DNA of 64,000 bases from Natronococcus occultus SP4 (GTDB lineage: Archaea; Halobacteriota; Halobacteria; Halobacteriales; Natrialbaceae): positions 2,533,001 to 2,597,000 of the forward strand of contig NC_019974.1 of the NCBI RefSeq assembly GCF_000328685.1. Reading direction: 5' to 3'. The notes under the pieces were generated by a model. It saw only the letters and a list, made by a program, of their open reading frames with translations. It made no database searches and had not been told where the DNA came from. The first letter of the stretch is position 1. The number at the start of each line of letters is the position of its first letter. Below are positions 24,822-32,271 of this stretch, piece after piece. Both the position numbers and the translations under genes were made by a program.

Positions 24822-25796
24822 ATGGCCGCGGTCAGCATCGTTATTCCGACGTACAACCGCGCCTCGGTCGTCGGCCGGGCGATCGACAGCGCGCTCGCAC
24901 AGACCTGCGACGACCTCGAGGTGATCGTGGTCGACGACGGTTCGACCGACGGAACCGCCGCGGTTCTGGAGTCGTACGGCGACGACCGGCTGGTGGTCCT
25001 CGAGACGGGCGCGAACAGCGGGGCGAACGCGGCCCGAAACCGCGGGATCGAACGCGCGAGCGGCGAGTTCGTCTCCTTTCTGGACTCGGACGACGAGCTG
25101 GCGCCGACCCACCTCGAGCGCGTCCTCGAGGCGTTCCGAACGGGATCGGACCGCGTCGGCGGCGTCTACACCTCCTACCGGAAGCGACGGGACGGAGAGG
25201 TCTACGACCTGATCCGCGCCCGGAACCGGGTGACGCTCGCCGATCTCGGCCGGGGAAACCCGATCGGGAGCTTCTCGGCGACGACGTTCCGGGCGGACGT
25301 CTTCGACGCTGTCGGCCCCCTCGACGAGGAGCTGCCCGCAGTACAGGACTACGAGTTCTACCTCCGCGTGCTCGCGTCGTCGGCGTTCGACGAGATCCGC
25401 GGCGTACCCGAGGTCCTCCTCGATCGACACACCGACGGCGAGCGGATCGGAACCGACCCCCGACGGAAGGTCGCGGGGTACCGCCGGGTCCTCGAGCGCC
25501 ACGGCGAGCACGTCGATCGGCGACGACGGGCCGAGTTCGCGGCCAACGTCGCGATCATCTACGCGGAGAACGGCCAGCGGAAGCCGGCGGCCGCCTACCT
25601 CAAGGGCGCGCTGGCGATCGATCCCGGGAACGTTCGCTACCACTGCTACTACTGGGCGGCGAGTATCAGCTGCGGAGCGTTGCTGGCCGTCCTCGGCGCG
25701 AAGAGCCGGCTCGCGGTGGTGGCGAACCGACTCGAGGGCTACCGCTTCAGGTTCTCGGGTCGTGACCGCTCGCCCGGAAAGAGCAGTTTCCGGTGA
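24822..25796 (+). CDS. GT2 family glycosyltransferase
   Basis: A 324-residue GT-A enzyme starting at ATG 24822 (MAAVSIVIPTYNRASVVGRA); an in-frame GTG 15 nt earlier is less likely. VIVVDDGSTDGTAAVL, NSGANAARNRGIERASGEFV and the metal-binding SFLDSDDELAPTHL are canonical. VGPLDEELPAVQDYEFYLRV carries the catalytic-base D-x-x-x-x-x-R region. The C-terminal part (AYLKGALAIDPGNVRYHCYY) resembles a TPR-like repeat followed by a hydrophobic stretch. It overlaps the tail of the convergent ParB-like gene (stop at 25739) by 58 bp, which is a long convergent overlap. Confidence 0.9.
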   Translation: MAAVSIVIPTYNRASVVGRAIDSALAQTCDDLEVIVVDDGSTDGTAAVLESYGDDRLVVLETGANSGANAARNRGIERASGEFVSFLDSDDELAPTHLERVLEAFRTGSDRVGGVYTSYRKRRDGEVYDLIRARNRVTLADLGRGNPIGSFSATTFRADVFDAVGPLDEELPAVQDYEFYLRVLASSAFDEIRGVPEVLLDRHTDGERIGTDPRRKVAGYRRVLERHGEHVDRRRRAEFAANVAIIYAENGQRKPAAAYLKGALAIDPGNVRYHCYYWAASISCGALLAVLGAKSRLAVVANRLEGYRFRFSGRDRSPGKSSFR

Positions 25797-26470
25797 CGGA
25801 CCGTGATCAGCACGGGCACCGACTCCAGTTCGAGCAGTTTCGCGATCGCGAGCCTGTGGCGGCCGTTCTCGTGCCACCGGAGCTCGCCGTTTCGTCCCGC
25901 GTAGACGACGATCTCGTTTAACGGGTGGCCGCCGAGCTCGCGCTGGGTGCTGTACCCCTCGGTCGCGATCGTCTCGTACAGCGCGTCGAACCGCTCGAGC
26001 TTGTTCAACAGCTTCCGCTCGCTCCAGTCAGACGCCGGCGAACGGCGGTGGCGCTCGACGAACGCCGTCTCGGCCCAGGGGACGTCCTCGCGGAAGTGTT
26101 GCTCGAACAGCCGGTACTCGGAGAGGTCGGTAAACGGCACGGCCGACAGATCCCACTCGCCGCCACGAACGGCGCCGATCCCGTCCCGCCCCTGTGTCGG
26201 AACGTTGGGCCGTTCGAAGTGGGAGTCGTCGGTCTCGTCGGGGACCAGCTCGGCGACGACGTACTCGATGTCGGCGGGATCAACCCACGTGAGCTGCAGC
26301 GGGTCGGCGTCGACGTGGCGGTTCCGGAGCTCGAGTTCGCGGGTTCGGATCGCCCCGTACGCGGCGGTCCGCTCGAGGCGCCATCGGAGGTGGGCGATCG
26401 CCTCGTCGGCGACGGCGCCCGCGCCGTCGCGCCGCCAGGTTTCTTTCACTCGCTCGAGGAGATATGACAT
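25739..26470 (-). CDS. ParB/sulfiredoxin-like protein, paralogue 1
   Basis: A 243-residue protein. An N-terminal amphipathic helix (LLERVKETWRRDG) leads to WVDPADIEYVV, GGEWD near residue 104, and a helical middle with FDALYETIATEGYSTQREL. A C-terminal block follows: YAGRNGELRWHENGRHRLAI, then AKLLELESVPVLITVRH. The G-x-HRL-x-IAK...VPV-x-V order is like the ParB-N/sulfiredoxin fold, where G-x-R/H-R-x-x-A-x and VPV surround the nucleotide site. Two further paralogues lie at 26495-27358 and 29037-29897. It lacks any HTH, unlike partition ParB. Set among glycosyltransferases it may act on a glycan precursor (phosphotransfer is one option known in this fold), which is inference. Confidence 0.7.
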   Translation of the reverse strand: MSYLLERVKETWRRDGAGAVADEAIAHLRWRLERTAAYGAIRTRELELRNRHVDADPLQLTWVDPADIEYVVAELVPDETDDSHFERPNVPTQGRDGIGAVRGGEWDLSAVPFTDLSEYRLFEQHFREDVPWAETAFVERHRRSPASDWSERKLLNKLERFDALYETIATEGYSTQRELGGHPLNEIVVYAGRNGELRWHENGRHRLAIAKLLELESVPVLITVRHRKLLFPGERSRPENLKR

Positions 26471-26494
26471 ACCGGAAGTTCCGAGCAGCGCCAG

Positions 26495-27358
26495 TTAATC
26501 GTACTGGGTTGATCGGGTCGGCTCCCGCCAACCCTCGGGGACGATGGTCCGAAGATCCGGGTGGTTGAGGTGAGATCGGGCCCGGTCGCTCAGCTCGTCG
26601 GGACTCGAGGTGGCACGGAGCTCGTCTCTGATCGCCTGCCAGTCGGCGTGTCTGACCCGCACTGTGACCGGGATCTCGTCGACCTCGAGGAGCTTCGCGA
26701 TCGCGAGCCGATGAAAGCCGGCCCCCTTCTTGACCAGCTCGCCGTCGCGGTAGACGTTGACGCCGACCTCCTGGACGGCCGGGTGGACCGCGTCGGTGTT
26801 CGCGTCGCGGGGGTCGGCGTCCTCGCTCGCGAGCAGCTCCCGCTGGGAGCGATACCCGTCCTCGGCGACCGTCTCGTAGAGCGCGTCGATCTCCCGAAAG
26901 TACACCTCGAGCTCGGCCTCGGTCGAACACCGCCAGTACGGATCGCCTCGCTCGAGACGGTCACGGTACTCGGCGTACAGCTCGGTCTCCCCCCAGTCGG
27001 CCCCCTCGAGAAATCGGGCCTCGAGCGAGCGGTAGACCGTCGTCTCCTCGAACCGTCCCTCTGGCTCGTCCCAGTCGCCGTCGAGGACGCGACCGAGCCG
27101 CCAGGGGTCATCGCTCCCGTGGTAGTACTCGATCTCGTCGGGATCGACCCGGATCGGCCGGGCCGGGTTCGCGTCGCTCATCCTCGACAACAGCCGACTG
27201 CGGACCTCGAACGCGAACTCGAGCGCCCACACCGGCAGCCACTGGACGAGCTCCCGGCGCCAGACGAGCGTCGTCCAGCCGAACCTGATCGAGCGCCACA
27301 GCAGCGACGAGAGACCGTCCTCGCGGAGTATCCGGCGAGACCTGCGTATGAGATTCAC
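26495..27358 (-). CDS. ParB/sulfiredoxin-like protein, paralogue 2
   Basis: A 287-residue paralogue 24 bp upstream of paralogue 1 on the same strand, so probably one transcript. Shared landmarks in the same order are a basic N-terminal helix (LIRRSRRILREDG) and IEYYHGSDDPWRLGRVLDGDWD. FEETTVYRSLEARFLEGADW, then IDALYETVAEDGYRSQREL, then VNVYRDGELVKKGAGFHRLA and IAKLLEVDEIPVTVRVRH, complete the set. After the fold a tail WQAIRDEL...RSHLNHPDLRTIVPEGW is present, which paralogue 1 lacks and paralogue 3 shares. Its 5' end faces the TnpB element. No catalytic residue set can be named with certainty beyond the HR pair. Confidence 0.7.
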   Translation of the reverse strand: MNLIRRSRRILREDGLSSLLWRSIRFGWTTLVWRRELVQWLPVWALEFAFEVRSRLLSRMSDANPARPIRVDPDEIEYYHGSDDPWRLGRVLDGDWDEPEGRFEETTVYRSLEARFLEGADWGETELYAEYRDRLERGDPYWRCSTEAELEVYFREIDALYETVAEDGYRSQRELLASEDADPRDANTDAVHPAVQEVGVNVYRDGELVKKGAGFHRLAIAKLLEVDEIPVTVRVRHADWQAIRDELRATSSPDELSDRARSHLNHPDLRTIVPEGWREPTRSTQYD

Positions 27359-27425
27359 GGTATCCGGTTTCCTCGCATATTAGTAATAGCGTCCTCACGT
27401 TAAATCAGTGGATCCGACGTCAACC

Positions 27426-27448
27426 GCCTCGGGGTCAAGCCCCGAGGC
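27426..27448. repeat. Right-end hairpin of the TnpB element
   Basis: A perfect 9-bp stem with a 5-nt loop, 20 nt beyond the tnpB stop. In IS605-type elements this end also encodes the guide (omega) RNA that overlaps the 3' end of tnpB, so an RNA here is plausible but unproven. Confidence 0.65.
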
Positions 27449-27467
27449 TTGTCAGTGGACTCCCGTT

Positions 27468-28739
27468 CTATCCGCGCAAGGCGGAAGGCGTGTACTCGCC
27501 GTTCACGTTCAACGTCCCTGACTCGAGGGCCAGTTGACTGGTGGCCCATCCACCGCGAGACTTCTGCCCGCGATGGATATACCCGCAGTATCGTTTCGCA
27601 ATGTTCTTCGCCGCGTTGTAATCCGCGTTCACCTCATACCCACAGTCCTGACACGCGAACTCTTTGTCGTCGCGGTTGTCCTCGTGGGTAAACCCACAGT
27701 GCGAACACCGCTGACTCGTGTACGCAGGATTCACCGTATCCACGAACAACGCCGTGGATTCAACCTTGTACTCCACGAGTTCCACGAACTTCGCATACGT
27801 CCACTGCTGGAACTTCGACTCGTTCGCAATGTTCTCGCGGATGTGGTCAAGGTTTTCAAAAATAATGCCGTCTACATCCGTGGCTTGGGCTTCCGCAATG
27901 AGGTCGTTGGCGCGGTTGTGGAGCCAGTCCAGCGACCAATCCGAGAACCGACTGCCGATGGACTGAATCGTGAGGTGAGCGGACCGTGTACCCGTCTGTT
28001 GCAGGCGGGCACGGCGTTTCTCGTACTGGTCGCGTTTGTGGGTGAGGTAGTCCGCACTGCCGATGAACTTTCCCGTGGAGGTGACGGCGAACGCGCCAGT
28101 CACGTTCAGGTCAACACCGAGAACCACTCCGTTCTCGGCACCATCATCGTCGTGACTGGCTTCTTGGCGTTCCGTTCTGTCAACCGTGTAGTCGGGGTTC
28201 TTCAGCGTGACGTGCAGGTAGAACGTGTCATCCTGCTCGTCATACTGGAGCGTGGCGCTCGACGCATCCCAGTCGTCACTCTCGTAATACCTGCCGAACG
28301 GCGTGTCTTCGCGTTCGTCCTCGGGTGGGAGGACGTACTCAGTGGTGACTCTGCCGTTCGGCGTGGACAGCGTGGCGTGATCATCGTTGAACGACGCAGA
28401 CCGTTTGTCGTAGACGACGCTCCACGAGTCAAACTCTGGTTGACTCGTCTGTTCGCCTTGCTGCAGTTTTTCGACGCCTGCATCGACGGCTTCGATGGCG
28501 CGGCGGATGCCTTTCTGGACGAGGTTGGCGGTGAGGTCGGTTTCCTCACGCAACTCGTCGTACAGGGAATTTTCGGCTTTGCTCTTGCTGGTGACACAGT
28601 AGTCGTCGTAGCGCCACGCCCACTCGCTGGTGCGGTTGGCGCAGTGCAGGAATTGGCTTTTGGTTTGATGGAGGTCGCCACGACGCTCTTCGGACACGTC
28701 GAGCTTGATTGGAATAGTGCGTCGTGGCGCGTCGTCCAT
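27468..28739 (-). CDS. tnpB: TnpB, IS605-type RNA-guided nuclease
   Basis: A 423-residue protein. The N-terminal part has a helix-turn-helix/WED-like region (LHQTKSQFLHCANRTSEWAW). The RuvC domain shows the catalytic Asp in VVLGVDLNVTGAF, the catalytic Glu in IIFENLDHIRE, and the final Asp in EVNADYNAAKNIAKRY. The target-nucleic-acid zinc finger is CSHCGF...CQDCG with four cysteines between them. Length and order fit full-length haloarchaeal TnpB (the IS1341 type, ancestor group of Cas12). The C-terminal 40 residues read toward the right-end hairpin. All three RuvC acidic residues are intact, so nuclease activity is expected. Confidence 0.95.
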   Translation of the reverse strand: MDDAPRRTIPIKLDVSEERRGDLHQTKSQFLHCANRTSEWAWRYDDYCVTSKSKAENSLYDELREETDLTANLVQKGIRRAIEAVDAGVEKLQQGEQTSQPEFDSWSVVYDKRSASFNDDHATLSTPNGRVTTEYVLPPEDEREDTPFGRYYESDDWDASSATLQYDEQDDTFYLHVTLKNPDYTVDRTERQEASHDDDGAENGVVLGVDLNVTGAFAVTSTGKFIGSADYLTHKRDQYEKRRARLQQTGTRSAHLTIQSIGSRFSDWSLDWLHNRANDLIAEAQATDVDGIIFENLDHIRENIANESKFQQWTYAKFVELVEYKVESTALFVDTVNPAYTSQRCSHCGFTHEDNRDDKEFACQDCGYEVNADYNAAKNIAKRYCGYIHRGQKSRGGWATSQLALESGTLNVNGEYTPSALRG

Positions 28740-28843
28740 CTATGGTTCACATTTACAATTGTTGTCTAATAAAAATTTACGTGTGGGGAGGGGAGTCGGC
28801 CCTGTCAGCGAGCGTGGTGGGTTTCATCGAGTGTCGGCTTCCT

Positions 28844-28864
28844 CCCCGACCTCAAGGATCGGGG
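28844..28864. repeat. Left-end hairpin of the TnpB element
   Basis: CCCCGA and TCGGGG form a 6-bp stem around CCTCAAGGA, about 105 bp upstream of the tnpB start, at the expected left end of an IS605-type element. The remaining sequence between 28740 and 29036 contains no other recognised feature. Confidence 0.6.
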
Positions 28865-29036
28865 CATCCGCCTCGTACTGCCTGTGAACGCTGTCATTGC
28901 GGAGCTGTTCGTGACGGGATCAGTCGTCGTCGACTCGCAGAGTCGGGCCGTAGCAACGGGAGCGACTGATGAGTTCGGTCTCGGATACCAGTTGCTCGGA
29001 TTTGCAGTTCTGACCGGTATCTGGCGAAAGATCCGG

Positions 29037-29897
29037 ATGCTCTATCAGTTCGGGGGAGTTCGGTGCGTCCTCGTGGAAACGTACAGCTACCTGGTCGACA
29101 ACGCGTTCGGCTACTGGTGGGCGATCCGTCACCGGGACGCGAGCGAGGAACCACGCGAGTCGGACTGTCCGACGATCGTCGAGATCGATCCCGACGACCT
29201 CCGCTACCAGTCGTCGTTTCGAAAGGCTCACTTTCCGACCAAGGACGGAGATACGACGCACTCGCCCGTCCACGACGAGCCGATCGTCGGCGTCCTCGGG
29301 GGTCGCTGGGACCGGTTCCGGACCGAGTGGTCGGAGACGCGGATTCACCGGTCGCTCGAGGCACGGTTCGCCGGCGGAAAATCCTGGACGGAGACGGCCA
29401 AGTACCAGTACGCGGTCTGCAAGATCGAGAACGGGCTCGAGGACTGGCGGTCGTCGTCGATCGACGACCTCGGGCAGCGGTGTGCCGACCTCGAAGCGCT
29501 GTACGAGTCGATGGCCGATGAGGGGTACGTCCCACAGACCGAACTGCTCGAGCGCGAGGACGCCGGCGAGCAACTGAAGACCGAAACGGCCGCGATGAAG
29601 CCGATCCACGGCACCGACTACCCACACGAGGCGCGCGTCGGGATCGGTCGGAACGGCGAGCTGATCCGGTTTGGCGCCGGCAAACACCGCCTCTCGATCG
29701 CGAAGCTGCTGGACCTCGACTCCGTGCCCGTCGTTGTGGTCGTTCGCCACGAACGGTGGGCGGCGATCCGCGAGTGCTTCGCGACGGCGGACTCGCTCGA
29801 GGACGTCCCCGAACGCTACCGCGAGTTCACAGACCATCCCGACGTTCGGTCGCTCGACGAACGGGAGCCGGCCCCCGGGATCGAGGCGAACCGATAG
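29037..29897 (+). CDS. ParB/sulfiredoxin-like protein, paralogue 3
   Basis: A 286-residue paralogue on the opposite strand. The landmarks are IVEIDPDDLRYQSSF, VLGGRWD, ETRIHRSLEARFAGGKSW, LEALYESMADEGYVPQTELL, IGRNGELIRFGAGKHRLSIA and KLLDLDSVPVVVVVRHERWA, followed by the tail REFTDHPDVRSL shared with paralogue 2. The frame is open upstream to GTG 28884. Aligning with paralogue 2, the natural start would fall about eight codons before ATG 29037, where there is no ATG, GTG or TTG. The TnpB element ends only about 170 bp before, so its insertion may have removed the native start and promoter. Confidence 0.68.
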   Translation: MLYQFGGVRCVLVETYSYLVDNAFGYWWAIRHRDASEEPRESDCPTIVEIDPDDLRYQSSFRKAHFPTKDGDTTHSPVHDEPIVGVLGGRWDRFRTEWSETRIHRSLEARFAGGKSWTETAKYQYAVCKIENGLEDWRSSSIDDLGQRCADLEALYESMADEGYVPQTELLEREDAGEQLKTETAAMKPIHGTDYPHEARVGIGRNGELIRFGAGKHRLSIAKLLDLDSVPVVVVVRHERWAAIRECFATADSLEDVPERYREFTDHPDVRSLDEREPAPGIEANR

Positions 29898-29960
29898 GGC
29901 CTCGCCGGGGACGTCCTCGTCGTCTCGACGGACCGATCGGAGTCGACCACTGGGACCGAA

Positions 29961-29988
29961 CACCCCCACACCGGATTTCAGATGAAAT
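29961..29988 (-). repeat. ORB 1
   Basis: Read on the minus strand: the TTTCATCTGAAA palindrome, then TCCGGTGT and a G-run (GGGGG, as CCCCC at 29963-29967). It is the leftmost box and is strongest in the G-run. Confidence 0.85.
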
Positions 29989-30039
29989 CGATCGAACGAG
30001 GGGTGGGGGAGAGGGTGGTGGCCTCGGCGGTCGAATGAG

Positions 30040-30185
30040 ACCAAACCGGCGCATAAACGAATTAGATGGACTTAGAGAGATTCTCGATGGTGCTGTACCT
30101 CTTACTGCTACGTTACTTTCTGAACTCTATTATATATCTTACTCTAGCAGTAATCTAGTAGTAGTAGTGTAGTGAGAGAATCCAT
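30040..30185. other. AT-rich duplex unwinding element
   Basis: An AT-rich tract between ORB 1 and ORB 2, with TCTATTATATATCTTACTCT near 30122 and a run of TAG/TAGT triplets (30150-30172). It contrasts sharply with the GC-rich flanks. No coding pattern. It is the likely site of helix opening. Confidence 0.75.
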
Positions 30186-30389
30186 CTTCAGGCTCCTGCA
30201 GGCACGAAGTGATATACCGCTGCCTTTCTCCTGGTATCTTTATATTAGACGCTGGCTGCCTGGCGTGAGAACGCAACCCACGACGCGTTCGGCTCGCTCG
30301 CGATCGATCCGATTCGCTCACGAGCGGGTCAGTTCGCTCACAGGGTACGTCGCGAAACCGATCACCCGCCGTCCTCGGTTTGCGGGCCG

Positions 30390-30410
30390 ACACCGGGTTT
30401 CAGATGAAAT
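30390..30410 (-). repeat. ORB 2
   Basis: Minus-strand copy with TTTCATCTGAAACCCGGTGT, one base different from the consensus and without a G-run after it. Same orientation as ORB 1. Confidence 0.8.
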
Positions 30411-30588
30411 CGATCTTTCAGACCCTGACGAACTCGATATCTATGGCCTGAGGTTCTTCTCCCGAATCGTTCCGCCCGGTTTGCAACTACCTACCTCTCT
30501 CGCTTCCGTCCGGTTTAGGACTGTTCGACCGCCCGGATCCGACCTCCTCCTCGCAGCGCTCGTCTCCCACCCTCCTCCCGTTTCGGGC

Positions 30589-30617
30589 ATTTCATCTGAA
30601 ATCCGGTGTGGGTGTGG
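30589..30617 (+). repeat. ORB 3
   Basis: Plus-strand copy: TTTCATCTGAAATCCGGTGT followed by GGGTGTGG. First of three close copies spaced at 54 and 46 bp. Confidence 0.88.
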
Positions 30618-30642
30618 TGGAGGTGGTGCCCTGCTCTCGCCC

Positions 30643-30671
30643 ATTTCATCTGAAATCCGGTGTGGGTGGGG
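30643..30671 (+). repeat. ORB 4
   Basis: Plus-strand copy identical to ORB 3 over TTTCATCTGAAATCCGGTGT, followed by the G-run GGGTGGGG. Confidence 0.88.
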
Positions 30672-30688
30672 ACGAACCGCGCTCACGC

Positions 30689-30710
30689 ATTTCATCTGAA
30701 ATCCGGTGTG
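30689..30710 (+). repeat. ORB 5
   Basis: Plus-strand copy with TTTCATCTGAAATCCGGTGT, followed by GAGAG instead of a G-run. Confidence 0.85.
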
Positions 30711-30801
30711 AGAGTCGCACCCAGTGTGCCGACGGCCCATCTCCAGCGGTCGGGACCACTCCCCGGTTACCCACCACTCGTGGAGGGAAAGACCTAAGGA
30801 A

Positions 30802-30822
30802 AATTCATCTGAAAGACGGTGT
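30802..30822 (+). repeat. ORB 6, degenerate, at the orc1 start
   Basis: AATTCATCTGAAAGACGGTGT, two or three changes from consensus, ending directly against the orc1 start codon at 30823. Its position could let Orc1 repress its own translation start or promoter. Confidence 0.65.
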
Positions 30823-32208
30823 ATGCCTTTGCACGCGGAGGGGACGGGGACGCTCGGCGAGTACGCCGCCGAGCACGGCGCGGTCGCCCACTCTCGCTCC
30901 AAGTCTCGCGACGATCCGCTCTCGGTGTTAGACGAAGAAGACCGGATCTTCGCGAACGAGGACCTGCTGCGGATCGACCACGTCCCCGACCAGAACAAGA
31001 TCGTCGGCCGGAACAACCAGATCGAGACCGTCGCCCGACGGCTCAAGCCGACGATCACCGGCGGAACGGGCAAGGGGACGTTGCTGCTCGGGAAGTCGGG
31101 CTCCGGAAAGACGCTGGTCACCCGCTACGTCAGCCGCGAGGTCGTCGGCCGCGGCCGGGAGAACGACGTCCGGATCGGGCGGGCGGTGATCGACTGCGCC
31201 CAGCGTCGCTCGGAGGTCCAGACCGTGATTCACCTCGCAAAGAGCCTGAACGAACCCGAGAAGACCGGGATCACGATCCCCCACTCCGGGATCGCAACGG
31301 GGGCGTACTACGATCGGCTTTGGTCGGTCATCGACGAACTGTACGACGCGATCATCGTGGTCTTAGACGAGATCGACCGCCTCGCACCCCCTGACGACGT
31401 CGAGAACGTCCCGCCCGAGGAGGCCGACGACAGCAAACTCCTCATGCAACTCTCACGGGCGGGCGAGGAGAACGACGTCGACGCGAGCATCACCGTCATC
31501 GGAATCAGCAACGACCTGAAGTACGGCGATCGGCTCGACACCCGCGTCGAGAGCTCCTTTTCGCCCGACGAGATCGTCTTCCCGGCCTACGACGCCAACC
31601 AGCTCGGTGACATCCTCGAGCGGCGCCGCGACGCCTACCGCGAGGACGTCCTGACCGACGACGTCATCCCACTGTGTTCGGCGTTTTCCGCCCAGGAACA
31701 CGGCGACGCGCGCCGGGCGATCGACCTCTTCCGGCTCGCCGGCGAGGTCGCAAGGGACAACGACGCCGCCCAGGTCACGGAGAATCACGTCCGGGTCGCG
31801 AACGACGACGCCGAGGTGACCCGGATCCAGGATCTCATTCGGGGCTGTCCCACGCAGGCGAAGATCGCGATCGCGGCGCTTGCGACCATGGACGAGTTCT
31901 CCGACCGCTCGGCGTTCAAGGCCACCGAGATGTATCGGGTCTACCGCGCGTTCGCCGAGGCGATCGACGCCAACGTCCTCGGAAAGAAACGCATCACCGA
32001 CCAGCTGCGGGAGTACGAGACGCTGAAGATCATCACTATGACCCGAACCAGCGACGGCTACCGCGAGGGGACCTACCTCCAGCTATCGCTGCTCGACGAT
32101 TCGAGTCTCCTGCTCCAGACGATCGGACTCGACGAACGCTGTGCGAACATTCCGATCGACGGACGGATGCGCCAACGGATCCGTTCGATCGTCGGATCGT
32201 CGCACTGA
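30823..32208 (+). CDS. Orc1/Cdc6 replication initiator
   Basis: A 461-residue initiator that binds ORBs and unwinds the origin. Walker A is GKSGSGKT (90-97), Walker B is VVLDEID (179-185) and sensor 1 is in VIGISND (about 236-242). The arginine-containing sensor 2 region is HGDARRAIDLFRLAGEVA. A C-terminal winged helix follows (LIRGCPTQAKIAIAALATMD ... RITDQLREYETLKII). All ATPase residues are intact, unlike the Orc1/Cdc6-like protein at 10.2-11.4 kb. I use ATG 30823 because the frame upstream runs through ORBs. It directly follows the origin, as initiator genes do in haloarchaea. Confidence 0.96.
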   Translation: MPLHAEGTGTLGEYAAEHGAVAHSRSKSRDDPLSVLDEEDRIFANEDLLRIDHVPDQNKIVGRNNQIETVARRLKPTITGGTGKGTLLLGKSGSGKTLVTRYVSREVVGRGRENDVRIGRAVIDCAQRRSEVQTVIHLAKSLNEPEKTGITIPHSGIATGAYYDRLWSVIDELYDAIIVVLDEIDRLAPPDDVENVPPEEADDSKLLMQLSRAGEENDVDASITVIGISNDLKYGDRLDTRVESSFSPDEIVFPAYDANQLGDILERRRDAYREDVLTDDVIPLCSAFSAQEHGDARRAIDLFRLAGEVARDNDAAQVTENHVRVANDDAEVTRIQDLIRGCPTQAKIAIAALATMDEFSDRSAFKATEMYRVYRAFAEAIDANVLGKKRITDQLREYETLKIITMTRTSDGYREGTYLQLSLLDDSSLLLQTIGLDERCANIPIDGRMRQRIRSIVGSSH

Positions 32209-32233
32209 CGGACTATTTTGAGACAAGAATGAC

Positions 32234-32246
32234 CGATATATTTTTC
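32234..32246 (+). promoter_or_regulatory. TATA-like box of aglJ
   Basis: GATATATTTTTC at 32235-32246 is centred about 30 nt before the aglJ start at 32272, in an AT-rich pocket of GC-rich DNA. This suits a leaderless transcript and supports the longer aglJ start. Confidence 0.55.
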
Positions 32247-32271
32247 ATAGACTGGAAGAAAAACTCTGGCA

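Larger units (their letters stand above)
27416..28880 (-). mobile_element. IS200/IS605-type element with tnpB only
   Basis: Bounds are approximate. The tnpB gene is flanked by two hairpins: GCCTCGGGG (27426-27434) with CCCCGAGGC (27440-27448) beyond its 3' end, and CCCCGA (28844-28849) with TCGGGG (28859-28864) beyond its 5' end. Subterminal hairpins without terminal inverted repeats are the mark of this family. No TnpA (Y1 transposase) gene is present, so it must be mobilised in trans or be domesticated. It lies between the divergent starts of ParB-like paralogues 2 and 3. Confidence 0.78.
29950..30822. other. Replication origin (oriC) with six origin recognition boxes
   Basis: A 873-bp intergenic region upstream of a full orc1/cdc6 gene. 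It holds six copies of an ORB-like sequence built on the palindrome TTTCATCTGAAA followed by TCCGGTGT, some with a G-run after it. Two copies on the left read on the minus strand and four on the right read on the plus strand, so all point away from an AT-rich core at about 30040-30185. Inverted ORBs, an AT-rich unwinding element and an adjacent orc1/cdc6 gene are the defining layout of haloarchaeal chromosomal and megaplasmid origins. Whether this replicon is the main chromosome cannot be told. Confidence 0.9.

Noticed and set aside
27468-28739. TnpB as a Cas12 effector
   Set aside because: The size and end structure are those of IS605-type TnpB, and there is no CRISPR array or cas1/cas2 nearby.
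29961-30822. ORB repeats as a CRISPR array
   Set aside because: Copies are in two orientations with irregular spacing, no spacers of constant length and no cas genes; an adjacent orc1 explains them.
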